A model generated the notes under the pieces. The model searched no databases. It was not told where the DNA came from and saw nothing but the letters and a program-made list of their open reading frames with translations. From the NCBI GenBank assembly GCA_950295325.1, contig OX485807.1, positions 24,335,666-24,399,665 of the forward strand: a stretch of 64,000 nt of DNA, written 5' to 3'. This document shows, piece after piece, positions 12,461 through 24,366 of this stretch (the first letter of the stretch is position 1; the number at the start of each line of letters is the position of its first letter). Position numbers and translations under genes: made by a program. The DNA is from Polytrichum commune (taxonomy: Eukaryota; Streptophyta; Polytrichopsida; Polytrichales; Polytrichaceae).

Positions 12461-12470
12461 CAACAATGCC

Positions 12471-12479
12471 TATATAAAA
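12471..12479 (+). promoter_or_regulatory. TATA-like box upstream of the HNH/SANT gene
   Basis: TATATAAAA lies about 160 bp before a sharp change to CpG- and GC-rich sequence that looks like a 5' leader. The match to a plant TATA box is good, but the transcription start is inferred only. Confidence 0.35.
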
Positions 12480-12499
12480 CGCATCACACTAACAAGTGA

Positions 12500-14541
12500 T
12501 ATGAAACCTCAACATTGACTCCAAAACTGGCGCCTTTGAACAGATGTGGTCCCGATACGGAAAGGGTGGATTCAAGAACAACACTAACTTAGTATAATAC
12601 AATAATATAATATAATACTCTACCCACATCATTGGGAGGTTGGAACTCATCTTCTTCTACCGCTGTGCTCAGCGTTCCCTAAGTAGGGGAACGGTAGAAC
12701 GAAACCCACGCCTAACTGGTCGCTGTGATATGGTCATCGCGGTCAAGTCGACCGTTGGGGAACCTCAAACTCCGTCACGAGTGTCGCAATACCCTCGCAG
12801 TCTCGTCGCGGTCTCGTCGTACGGTTCGTCCAGTGACCGTCGTCGTTCGCGCGTGGTTCGTGGGGATAGAAAGCGCTCGTGTCCGACGCCGACGGACGAG
12901 GAGGGACGAGAATTCGAAGCTTGGAGCCGTTGTGCCGCGCGCTCTGTCTCGCTCCAGTCTTCTCGCTCCACAGCTCTCCCTTTTGTTTGCGGGCCGCTAG
13001 ACTCTACGTTCCTACAACCTGCTGCCAAATATTCTTTTGTTTCTCGGGCTCCGTGAAGTTGCGGCGATCATCTTTGCTACTGGTCGGAGACCGACACTAC
13101 TGCCACCTCCGATTCGCCATTCTACGCATTCCAACCTCTTACACCGCCTCTTTTGGTGCACAGACGCCCCAGATTGCTCTTCACGGAGCCGCAGTTTCTT
13201 GCCATTTCCTGTGCAGCTCTGTAGCTTCCGATTGCACGGGGCTGGTGTCATTGTGCGCATGTTCGGAGCGCCTATTTTATATTTGACCTGTTTTGGTATA
13301 GAGGTACACTTTACTGAAGAAAGGCCGGTAGTTACTTACGGACGTTCTTGCTATTTCTTGTGCGCTGTAACTTCTGATTGCTACCTCTGTTTCCCGGCTT
13401 ATTCTTTGCAGGGGTCCGGCGTTACTCTCTCTACGCATTTTAGTCGTCCCTTAGTGGACCTGTTTTGGTCCGCATATGCAGGAGATAGCTCCTCATCGGT
13501 CTTGCTATTTCTTAAGAGCTGTAGTTTTTTTATTTTAGATAATCCTACACTGGAGGATTGTCCTTGCACGGAGGCCGCGAGGTTTTGGTTCAAGTTTAGG
13601 AGGAGGAGGAGGAAGCGGAGGAGATTTTGAAGATTTTCTTGGCTGGCTTTCTGCTTCCTACAGGATTAACGACGGAGGTGGTGATTTTCCGTCACGTCCA
13701 TTTACTTCCTTGTGTGATTGAAGAAGACTGCACGGACGTTCAGGAGAATATAGCTCTGAATGAAGTCGTCGCCCGACGCAAGGATTTGTTGCAGTTTATG
13801 AGGTGTCTATGCAGCTTCGTATTTGGTGGCGCTCGAACGGATTAAAATTCGGCAGCAGGAGGTGAGAGCCACATTTTTCAGACCTTCTAAGTTACAGTTC
13901 CGCACTCAGCACCCTTCCTACTGCATATGCTCTGTTCATCAGGCCGTCTTAGCTCCTTGCTCATTTTACATTTCGACTTTCAGTGCAACTTAACATGCGT
14001 CCTTAACATTCGAACCTGTGGTTCATTACCATAATCCTCGTCCTCCTCAGCAAAGATACAATGATGCTCTTCGTAGACATTGTGTTGAGCCCAGTCAGAA
14101 GACTGCAGCGCTTCTCATTGCTTATCAATGAATAATTTTCTATCATATCTTCTCGTCCCCTTGTCGTTCTTCTGTATATGCACAAGTAGTCGTGGCAAAT
14201 TCTTTTTGTCCTACATTGTGAACTCGTCTTACATTGGGTCCACAACCCTTCTTTGCAACTACTCAAGCACCCACTGGTTAAAACTACTCAAGTATACCAT
14301 GACGCGGTTGGTGCCATTTAAGGCATAATACTCATGTCATCACCTCTTATTCTAGTCATTACCTCTGATGGGTTCTTGGCGTTGGGGCGAAACTCAGTGA
14401 GAGAGGGGTGAAAATGTTCCTCTATGTGAAACTTGAGCTCTCTATCTGCAATGTGCGATGTGCGAAGGTAGAATATTAAAAAACCCCTTTGTTTCAGTAG
14501 TAAACCGAAGGGCGCCTATTTTGTACTTGTGGCAGGGTAAA
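12500..14541 (+). other. GC-rich probable 5' leader with intron(s) of the HNH/SANT gene
   Basis: From about 12640 to 13630 the base composition becomes CpG-rich (many CGTCG, CGCG and GAGGAGG blocks), unlike the AT-rich neighbours. Several overlapping frames on both strands (for example 12640-13056 and 13037-13630) run through it. None agrees with a known domain, so they are treated as incidental. A splice acceptor, TTGTGGCAG, at about 14527-14535 precedes the start codon at 14542 and suggests that a 5' UTR intron ends there. An unrecognised upstream coding exon cannot be excluded. Confidence 0.35.
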
Positions 14542-17500
14542 ATGTTGTTGACGTTAACGGAAGAGGAGAAGGCGATAGACGAGAAGCTCGGATATCCAGC
14601 TGGTTATGCCAAGCTCTGTCGCCATGCATTGGCTCAGCCGCAGGGAGTTCTCACCCCATTCGCCGAGGGTCCTCCACAACGTTTTGTCCCATACGCTCCT
14701 CCCCCTGATGATGTACGTTACTCTCCCCGCGTCTTTTGTAGCATGACTGCAGTTATTTTGTCAAGAGATGGGAATGATTTACATGCTTCGCAGAACGCTA
14801 CAAAATGCAAGTATTAAAGTAGAGAGTGACAGGAGGATCATTTACAAGAAGGGTGGTTGTGGTTTACTTTCATTGGTTGTATTTCCATGGAATAGGCATA
14901 GTAAATGCTAGCCACAACCACGACCACCATCAAGCCCATTACTCCGCGTGGTTAACCATTACACCATTAGTCCATTAGTCCATTACTCCGCATGGTTAAC
15001 CACCCTCGGGTGGTTGTCCATCCTCATGTGGTCTTACTAAAGAGCTTCGAGGCTACCACTATAACACTACAATCGAGGCCAACAAGGATAATATCGCTGT
15101 AATCTTGTGTGTCCAAGACCTAAGCCAATGATAGATTGCGATTTAGAAGACCAAACCCACCATCAGCTACAGCTATTCGCACAAGACAAGTGCGAATGGA
15201 TAACAACCGTAGTTATGGTTGATTATTGTGGTTAACCACGACCACAGGCACAGGCAGCTTGTAGTGTAAATGAACCAGTGTTCGAGCACAGAAGGGATGA
15301 GGGTGCCGGTTCTTGCGAAGGAGAAGAATTAGTCATGAAGTCCATCAACAAAGGGGCCGAGGACTTTCCTGGGTGGAAAAAGCTCATGATATAATTGATG
15401 GGTTGGGGAAAGAATGTAAAGATTCATATCTGTTGCCAATTGTTTTGCCTAGATTAACAAATGATTGAAGTTGAAGAGCACAGCATTGTTATCACTTTGT
15501 ATACATTAATTTCTCAGTATCTGTTCAGGCAATTTTGGCAATGAGGTATATACGGATACTGAAGACTGGGTAGTTTTGCTTGTGCATATATTGTGACGCA
15601 GCACTAATATACCCTTTTGTCATCGAACAGTTGCAAAGGCTAAAGGAGTGGGATGCCATTTTTCCCATTGTGCCGGATTCCGATAAGGAGGTACCCCATG
15701 CTCATGAATACGCTGAAGAGCTTTGGGAACAGTTAGATCACCTTGGGTGAGTCATCTCAACAGCTTTGTTCGAAATGTAAAGGAGCGTTGTTGCGCTTTA
15801 CGGCGAATATAGATTTTGCTAGAGAGAGCAGGGAGTAAGGAAAAAGGAAGAATCGTTTCTCAATCGCATATGTTCCTTCCTCAAATAAGCACCAGATAGC
15901 TGACCGATTTCTTTGGGAATGCAGGAATGCGGGATTTGATCCAGCTAAGTTCAGAGTGGATGCATACGGCAATGTACTGTACTGGAGTGCTGATCCATCT
16001 TCACCCCTGTCTTGGGAAGTGGACCATTGGTTCCCTCATTCACGTACGCACGAAACACCCACTTTTCCTCTGAATCCCTTTATATTGAGCCTCCCACAGC
16101 TCGCTTTTTTAATGATCTCTTTAGCTGGGATTGCAATGGCCTGGTGCTCTCACTTATGTACTGCTCATCTACAATATAGTGTCTCAGAAACTGCTGTAAA
16201 TTCATATGCGTACAGGAGGTGGCCGTACTATACCGAGCAATTTGCAGATAGTACAGTGGCAAGCCCGCCAGCGCAAAAAGAACCGGTTGGAGTTCCTGGT
16301 GCCATGGTGGGACCTTCAGCATGGGGTATCCATCAACCAGTTCATTTCTACGTTCGCATCCAAGAATGCCGAGTTCAGGTATGGTCTCTTTATTTTCACC
16401 TGGGTCACAGATTGCTGACGAAATATCATTTCCTTAACACTACAACGGCGTCTTTATATGCATTAAGTTCCATTCCTGTCGATAGCTCCAAGAAACTTGC
16501 CAGTTCTAACCAGGATGCTATGTCCTGATCCCTGGTGCATTTGACTGCTCCATTGAGGGAGAAACGTGGACACAGTCCAAAATTCTCTTAACTCACGTAA
16601 AATTCTTGTGCAGGCGCCGCTCTTTTGCTCTGTTTTTTGCAGGCGGGGAGGATGAACAAGTGGTTAGACAGCATGTGGGAGATTGTCGGCCATGGCCTCC
16701 CCAGTTCCGAGGAAAGAAGGCTCATTGTGGTTTGGCTGGGGCTGCTGTTGTGTCTGTGAGAAAGGAAATCGAGGATGCCTCAAAGCCTGCTCGGGCCAAC
16801 ATTTTGGAGCCTTCATCACTCTCAGGTAGTTGCCCATTAGCAAACGTGCAGTAAACGGTTTTGTTTGCCATATCTAGATTGACAGACATTCCCATATGCC
16901 CATGCTTTCTGTGTGTAACATATGCAGGCTTGCCTCGGTACTGTTATTGCAGAAAGCAGTGTAACGTAAATCATAATGAAATTTAGTGGAAGGATCAAAT
17001 AATTAACACTAAGGTCTGTTGAGAAAAGTGTGCAAAGTTCTAAGTGTTCCATATTACTGAAGCGTCTACCTGGTTGAACAATATAGAGTCATCCAACAGA
17101 CGGCGATGGAGTGTCGAGGAAGAAGATGGATTAAGACGAGCTGTGCAGAGACTTGGACCAGGCAGCTGGAAGGAAATAAGGGAAAGTGAACCAGTCCTCA
17201 CTAACCGCACAGCAGCCCAAATCAAGGATAAGGTACAGTGCAGCGAGTGTACATGCATATCCACTTCTCATGACTATCTCGCTGCATCATAAGCCATAAA
17301 ATTTTAAATTTCTTAGGAGTGTAGTTTTGAGTGCAAGGGGAGCACCAAAGACTCCGCGCTCCCTTGCAAATAGCTGAAGCTCCTAAATAGGTGGCTTCAC
17401 TTAACACATCAATAAGGTGAAGCTTTTGACTTTATCAGTTAGAATGAAGATGAATATTTTCTGAGTAGTGTAGAAGACAGTCCAGACACTTTGAGATCCA

Positions 17501-20500
17501 AGGGCGTGCCTTCATGCTCATTTCATTCTCCCAGCCGCGGAGTCACCACTTGGCAGCGCAAGTCTTTATATTCATGTCGAAAATTACCATCTGACTATAC
17601 ATATTGTGTGACTGGAACAGTACCGGTCGATGAAGGACTTTGGCAAGGAAAATAATGCTGGCGCATCTGCCGCCATTGGCCGAGGTGATTATGACAGGCA
17701 ATCGGTTGTTACAAACACTATGCAAAAGGTAGTGTCTCTCTTCCTGAACAAGATAAATGTCTTGTTGAATCTAGTAACAACTAACTCGACTATGCTCGAC
17801 AGTCTTATCTTCTCTGCAGTATGTAGCACATTGAGCGTCATGTTTTCCTATGCATCCCTTTTGATGGACTCTCTTCGTCTATGGCTACTGTATGTACCCT
17901 ATTTTGGGTGACAAGTACGATATGTTACTAACAACAATAAAAATATATCAGGAGTTGCGACTGAAGATGATGAGGGAGGAAGGCAAGAGAGAAAAGGAAG
18001 AGGAAGTAGCTCAACTGGAGGAAACAGTTCGAACACTGAAAGAACAGAATGAGAAGGAGAGAGTAGCCATCTTAGAGCTTGAAGGAGCACTATCAAAGCA
18101 AAAACAGCGAGTGGAGAAGCAGAGGCGATGGGCTGAGACTCAATCTTCATATCGATTGTGCCTTGAGCGGATGATCCGGGATACTATGCACCAGTATGAC
18201 CTCTCATTATCTCTCTCACAAAGTTGCCTGATAAGCGTATGCATGCATCCCAGAACGATTCCTTCATGAAACATAGAATTTTAAATAACCTGCCAAGCAT
18301 TGAGGTGTTTACTAATGGGTGGGTCGGATTCAATAACAGGAGCATCTCCTACAAAGAGCAAGCTCGCCTTAATCAAGCAGCGTGCAATGCCCTCATGGCA
18401 CGACTCGATTGCCAAAAGATGACCTGCGAAGCAGCTGAGAAAGATCTACTTCAGCGGTATTCACAGAGAGAGGCTCTGGCAGCTTTGGTCAAACCGGATC
18501 TGAATGGAACCGCGCAGAAGAAGCCCCTACGTGGGCGAGACATTGTTGATGTTAGCAGTTGTTTGTCAATGGTCACCACTAGTGATGGACAACTTGTCAC
18601 ACCAGAGAAAGGGCTACCTCGAGGTGATATCTCAGAGCAGAATAGTGATATAGAGGATTTAGATGATATTCCTTCCTTCCAGGCACATAATGGACGTCCT
18701 ATTGAGTTCGTACATCCAGAGATCTTCAATCAAGAAATCACACCTACCAAGAGGGAAAAAGGTAAAGCTTCCTTAAGCCTTTAATTGCTGTTTTCATTGC
18801 ACTACACAATAGTAAGGGACAATTTTCTCAGTAAAGCTTATCTCGATAGAGTTATGAGCTATACTGATACGGACAGTCTGCCATCTTTCCAGAGACGTCA
18901 TTAAGGGAAGTAACCAAGAGAAAGGCCGCATCAATAGTTGCACCCAGTCACCAGGAGAAGAAGCCACTTCATCAAAAAGATGCTGAGCCAGATCTTGGAT
19001 CCTATGATCAGTTAGCGCATGAGACTGAAAATGAGATACAAGGTAACTGAAACAGCTTATTCTATTTTAAATTTCTTATTTTCCTTGAGTTACTTGACTC
19101 CTTGAAATCAACAAACTGATCTAGAACTTGATTCTTTTTTTTATCTAGAACGTGACTCTGCAGGAATCGAACCTTACCTATGACATAAATCTCAGAAATT
19201 GATAAGTTCTCTACGGCATGTGTTTGCATCAGTTTCTATTAGCTGTATACTGATGGGAATGGGTTCAACACAGAAGAGAAGAACGTTCTCCACGAGTCTA
19301 AGAAGACCAAGGGGATGGCACCTATTAAAGCTGAAGTTATTGGAGTCATGGAAATAATCCCAGATAAGGACCATGTCGAGGACAACATGGAGGGAAGTGT
19401 TACAGGTGTGGGGCACGAAGTAAACCCCATCCTTGTGAAGGACACTCTTTGTTCCGAAGTTGCCTCTGACAGCAAGGACCAGAAATCTTTACATTTAGAG
19501 ATCGAAAGCAAAATGTCTGAAGCAAGGTTGGATGGTGAACAACGCATTGATGAATTGATGCAAGAGGTAGGGTTGCTAATCCAATGACTGTATATGTGTG
19601 TTGAGAATTGGTGCCGTTAGTCCATGGAAGTTTGTCTGGGATGGACCGTGTGCTAAAGTTGGACTGTACTTCATTAACCCTCATAAGCGTGAAAGCATCT
19701 CAATTATATTGGACTGTTGTAATTATGAATCACAGACCAATGCCTAGAGTCAGCCTATGTGCTCTCGTACTGCATAAATACGATCTTTAGGTCAGAGCTA
19801 GTCTTCCGCACAGCATATAGGAGCACCCATGCCTATTGCTCATCATCACAGATCTCAATCCTTAAAACCTTTCTTTTCGTCTGTCTACCAGGCATATCTG
19901 ATCAAGCATGCCTATTGGTTTTGACAGGTCATTACTACCCACGTGGACAAAATAAAGGATGCTGAAGCAGCAGCCCAAGAGCCCATGAATCTGGATGATG
20001 AAAAAATCAGAAAAATTGGCAAGTCCAATATCGACAAGTGGTTACATGTCTTGCTTGATGAAGAGTTCCCTCGTATAAGCACAGACGAAGCCTCACCTCC
20101 TTCTAGCAGTCCTAACAGTGGCCAGCCACCCCTTTCACCAGCACTGTCGGCACTTAGCATGGCTGCTTTGCGGGGTAGCGTTGAGCTTGACGAAGGCAGA
20201 GTTGATGTAAGTCTTTGAATGTGACCAACTTTTCTATGATTGGGACTCTAGGAACATCGATATTCTCAGTCTGTCATTCCTATTGTTATGTTTTTTCCTC
20301 TATGTCTAATATCCTGATACTGCTTGATTGGAGCTCCTGCTAAGGCTGTGCTTGGTTCCATTTCAGAACCAACACATTTGGTGACTGCCTGGTTCCAGTG
20401 AACATTGACTCTCTACTTGGCGACAGGTTCGCTAATAAGACATTGGCTGAATTTGCAGGAATTTCTCAAGAAGGAAGATGGTTTTAAAGGTCGAGTGAGT

Positions 20501-21061
20501 GGATTGCTACGGAAGTTGAGTGTGAAGCATGTGGAAGAAGAAGGTGGTGTTGATCTTTCTCCAAGAGTGGACAACAGACATAACCTGCGAAACGCTTTGA
20601 AATCCTTCGAAGATTTCAAATTAAAGGATGGAAAGCTTGAAGAAGAAATTCAGTCGGATGCTGCAAGTGGAATAAGTATAGGCTCTGTAATTCCTGAGTC
20701 TGTGAGAAATTGGCCAGAGGGTGGCATCAAGCCTAAGGGTGGTGCAGAATGGTACAAGGATCCCTCTTCAATCACTGAAAAGTCACCACACAGTAAGTCC
20801 TTGAAAGAAGATCCAGTCTCAACTCAAACGCAGACCATCCATAAGAAGTCAGTATCAGAGGCTGCTGAAGCCTTAGACTTTGACAATTGGAGCAGCGGGA
20901 GCCAAGAGGGGATATACCAGGCTCTTAAGCACAAGGATGGTCTACATGATAAGCATGGCTTACGAGCAACGCTGAAAGCGTGTACCCTGAAGTGGAGAAA
21001 AGCTGTGAAGAAGATAGACAAGCCATTACAAGAAGGCGGAATTCCTTTGCAGCATCAATGA
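14542..21061 (+). CDS. Plant HNH-like / SANT-Myb / coiled-coil protein, 13 exons
   Basis: I infer exons at 14542-14712, 15631-15746, 15925-16043, 16216-16378, 16614-16825, 17045-17232, 17621-17728, 17952-18193, 18340-18761, 18893-19042, 19274-19566, 19928-20206 and 20459-21061. All introns are GT..AG, the phases agree, and the sum is 3,066 nt (1,021 residues). Exon 6 could instead start at 17063. The N-terminus has a conserved LGYPAGYAKLCRH region. Residues ~126-162 form an HNH-like module: D129-H130, then P133, G137-G138, N144-L145 and N158. Residues ~279-327 are a SANT/Myb domain ending IKDKYRSM, close to the telobox type. Residues ~360-440 and the exon 9 start are charged coiled coil (YKEQARLNQAA). 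The tail is acidic and low-complexity. From memory this architecture matches an uncharacterised plant family. DNA binding in the nucleus is inferred; nuclease activity is untested. Downstream coding ends are less certain than exons 1-9. Confidence 0.85.
14835..15276. mobile_element. Candidate MITE inside intron 1
   Basis: Intron 1 (14713-15630) is the longest intron. Its middle is bounded by GGATCATTTACA and TGTAAATGAACC, which are near-complementary, and both ends are followed inward by GTGGT(T/C)GTGGTT-type sequence. GTGGTTAACCA palindromes recur inside. No clear target duplication was seen, so the class is open. It lies wholly within the intron and should not affect the coding sequence. 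Confidence 0.35.
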
Positions 21062-24000
21062 GCATCAGCACAACTTGGCATTTTCCGAGTTCCCAATGCA
21101 AGTCTCTAGTGGAAGACTTGCTATGCAGAGAAATAGGCTGCCAATGACACATAAGACTTTGGGTGCACACGACATAAGGTATGTCAGGATACTACATTTG
21201 GAGTCACTTTTACAAGGATCTTGACCTTTTGATGCAACTCGCTCAAAGGGAAGTTTCCATTCCGTCTATACATGCTGACGTCCCCACATCAACATTTAAC
21301 GTATAGAATCAACCCATCACATAACGGGATCAGATACTGTATCTGAGAATAATATTTTCACTTCATGGAAAATCCATGGGAAATATTATTTTTAGGTGTG
21401 ACATCTTGGATTTTCAAACTATATGTCCATTTCCAACCAACAGTTTTGCTGTCAGTGGCTTGTACTAAAATCTTGCACTGCCTGTTTAGGCACATTCCTG
21501 CATTGTATATTCAAAACTTGTAGATTTAATCATCCAGTGAAGTTTGCGCTCACTGAAATTGCAGGCTTCTAGTTGAAGTTTGATGTAATTTTTGGCAACT
21601 GAAGTGCCAAGTTTCATTTCAAGTTGGCTCCTTGAGGAATTTGAGGAATAGCAGTTTTTGCGCTGGCAGACACCGAAGTTTGTGATTCTTAGTAGACTGC
21701 AATTAGACACATTTGTAACATGGTCCACACTATTAAATGTCGAAGCTGTTTGGTTGCACTGCGTGGCAGATCTACCATTCATGATTCTTGAATCTGTGCA
21801 AGAATTCCTTTTTTTCTTGATCAGATTGCTTTGAGTGAGATCCAGTGAGACGTGTACAAATGTTTGCACCCTGTGTTGAAACAAACCTGGATAGTGCAAT
21901 CAATGATAGGCAGCGCTTCAGCATGTTACTAACCACTTATTATTGTTAAATATCTGTTTTATGTTTTGAGGTTTCAGAACTTGCAATTAACACGAAGTCT
22001 GTGCAGTCATTCTTCGTATCTCCAATCTTCCATCACCACCACTATGAAAGCCGGCTGCTGCATATTTCTAAATTCGTGTTTATCAAACCTGTGATGTTTT
22101 CTATACAAGAATCTTGTAACTTCATACTCCAAATGGAAAGTACATTCCAGTAAAATACATGAACCCGAATGATTTTGTCGACATTCATGGATTCTGTTGT
22201 TTTCCCACTCAGGTGTCTCTTGAGCATGTGCCCTTCACAAAGGATGAGATATTGTTACTATTCGCAATTACTGGTGTGCAATCTGGTAAATACACCACTA
22301 CTCATTCTATGCACAGCTCTAACTTGCCTAGAATGTACAATAGAAGGACAGAAGTTGATCTTCAAACATGATATTTTTTCTCACTACACACATCACACAT
22401 AAAATATTCAAATGTGTGAAGAAATGAGAATGTAACACATTCTCATTGTCCCTGCTGCCAGTGGAATAGGACTCAAATCAATGTTACAGTGTGAGCAATT
22501 GAGAAAATCAGAGATCAAGCATTATTATTTTAATCATATGTTTACAGATGACACTGCCATAATAACATGTTAGGTATACAACTCATGATGATGTTTCTAT
22601 ATCCTCATGAAGGGAAATCGATATTACAGTCCAGGAAGTTAAAAAGGCTTATGGGACTACAGGTACATCAAGATGGTGTCAAAAGAGATAATTCCCCATA
22701 GTAACGAAGTGTAATGACCTTTGCAAGATACATGCTAATATTAGCTTGATGGTTCAATTTTAAGAAAGACTTGAGATTACCTAGTACTACAATATGAAAT
22801 AGGGAAGGGATTCTAACTTTGATGAAGTTGTAGAGGGACACTCCAACATAGAGAGTGCCTCATTTTCAACTACATTTCTAGAGAAAAATTGGCATAATAT
22901 TTTATCCCTAGAGATTGGGATAGTCAACAATTGGCCAATTTCAATAGCAAGATTATGATTCGAGGTGGTTGCTTCAAGTACAATTCACATTCATAGTTGA
23001 GAAAGTCTTGAGGTGAAGGTAGTTTAATTTCTTTCCCATGAGGTGGGAAGAGTTCCACTCCTTGGCAAGAAAGGCATGCTTGATGGCATCAAATGTGGCT
23101 TTTGATGGTGTTGGGTTTCCCATTGTTGAAGACGCCATGATGTCTTCCAATGGTTGTCGTTTTGTACCATGTGTCAAATTCCTTGCTTGGCTAGGTGTTG
23201 AGAAATGAGGTTGCTTGATTGACTATCCGAGAGAAGGGTAAGAGGACAAGTCGATGTTGAAAACTTGTTGCTAGCTTAAGTGCATATAATTCCATGTGAA
23301 GTTCTCTCATAATGAGTGTCCAAGGTCCAACATATTTATTTCTCCTGCTTGAAGAAAAGAGAAATTACATCATAGATGTTGTGTGGCATGTCTTGGCAAG
23401 AATTAATCTCCTCAGCCACTCAACGGCACATGAGGAATTAACATGAGACTTCAAGAGATCATGGGATGCAATAGCCACTAGGAGGTTGTTTTATTTGTGG
23501 AGCAATTTTCAGTTATGTTTGCCACTTGTAACAAATTCGTACTTGTGATTTGGCATTGCATTCTTCATCTTGCAAGCTCATGCGTGTTGCAACACAATAG
23601 TGCTCATCGGCGTCAACAAAAAAAGATTACTTTGAGGGATGCTTTGTTATTTCACACACAACGGGGGTTGGTTGCATAACATTACTCAAAACCATTTCTA
23701 TGTTTTCTTTCTATTCATGATCAACAGTGCAAGGAGATTCATATTTAGATTGAGCTCCCAACGTCCCATAATATTGTTCTCAAATGTCTCGCAAGGATCT
23801 ACCAGCCCCACAAAACATGGTAGGTCCCTTGAGTAATCTTATGTGATGAAAGAAGAAAAATAATATCGGTGTGAACCGATGTGAAGATGCCCTATTAATA
23901 ACCATCCTCGTGTTACTTTTGTATGAAAATGATAGAGGGGATGATGTAATGCATATCTCTCGATAGGTGGACCCTGGATTCTTTGATGTATTAACTATGC

Positions 24001-24170
24001 TTTCATATATGCAACAAATCATGAACATGTTTATGATTAAATATGGACGAGCAATGTGTTGATGATGCGTCATATTGGAAAGTTGAAAATGAAACTCTCA
24101 TCATAAGATAACATCATTGACAACACACAAGCACACACATAGCATTCAAGTTTAAGGTGTACGGCTTTAT
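21062..24170. other. 3' flank of the gene and noncoding sequence
   Basis: The first few hundred bases probably include the 3' UTR. An AT-rich palindrome lies at about 21349-21397 (AATAATATTTTC paired with GAAATATTATT around ATGGA..TCCAT). No clear poly(A) signal can be chosen. Beyond 22 kb only short unconvincing frames occur, and no transposon ends were recognised. Confidence 0.4.
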
Positions 24171-24176
24171 TCACTA

Positions 24177-24366
24177 GAAGAAAACTTGTCTAATACAATC
24201 ATCCGTTGCAACTCGTGATGAGAAAATGCATAGATATATAGATTTGGTTATCAAACTGAGGATTTGGGTTGCGATTGGCCAAGCAAAATAATTTATTTAT
24301 ATGTTTTCTTGTCATGAATTGCAATGAACAAGTTGCAATGGAAGTTGTAATGGACAAATTTTCTTC
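24177..24366. mobile_element. Small TA-flanked MITE, 190 bp
   Basis: The element starts GAAGAAAACTTGTC and ends GACAAATTTTCTTC. These are inverted repeats that extend further inward (ATACAA against TTGTAAT). TA flanks both sides, as expected for Tc1/mariner-type targets. A second, more decayed copy lies at 4252-4478. It has no coding capacity. Confidence 0.55.

Noticed and set aside
12640-13630. Overlapping frames of 80-197 codons on both strands
   Set aside because: Several mutually exclusive frames in a GC-rich leader with no domain; stop codons are scarce there by composition.
19160-19175. B-box GGTTCGATTCC on the minus strand in intron 10
   Set aside because: No A-box at a suitable distance and no SINE body; a single 11-bp match is not enough.
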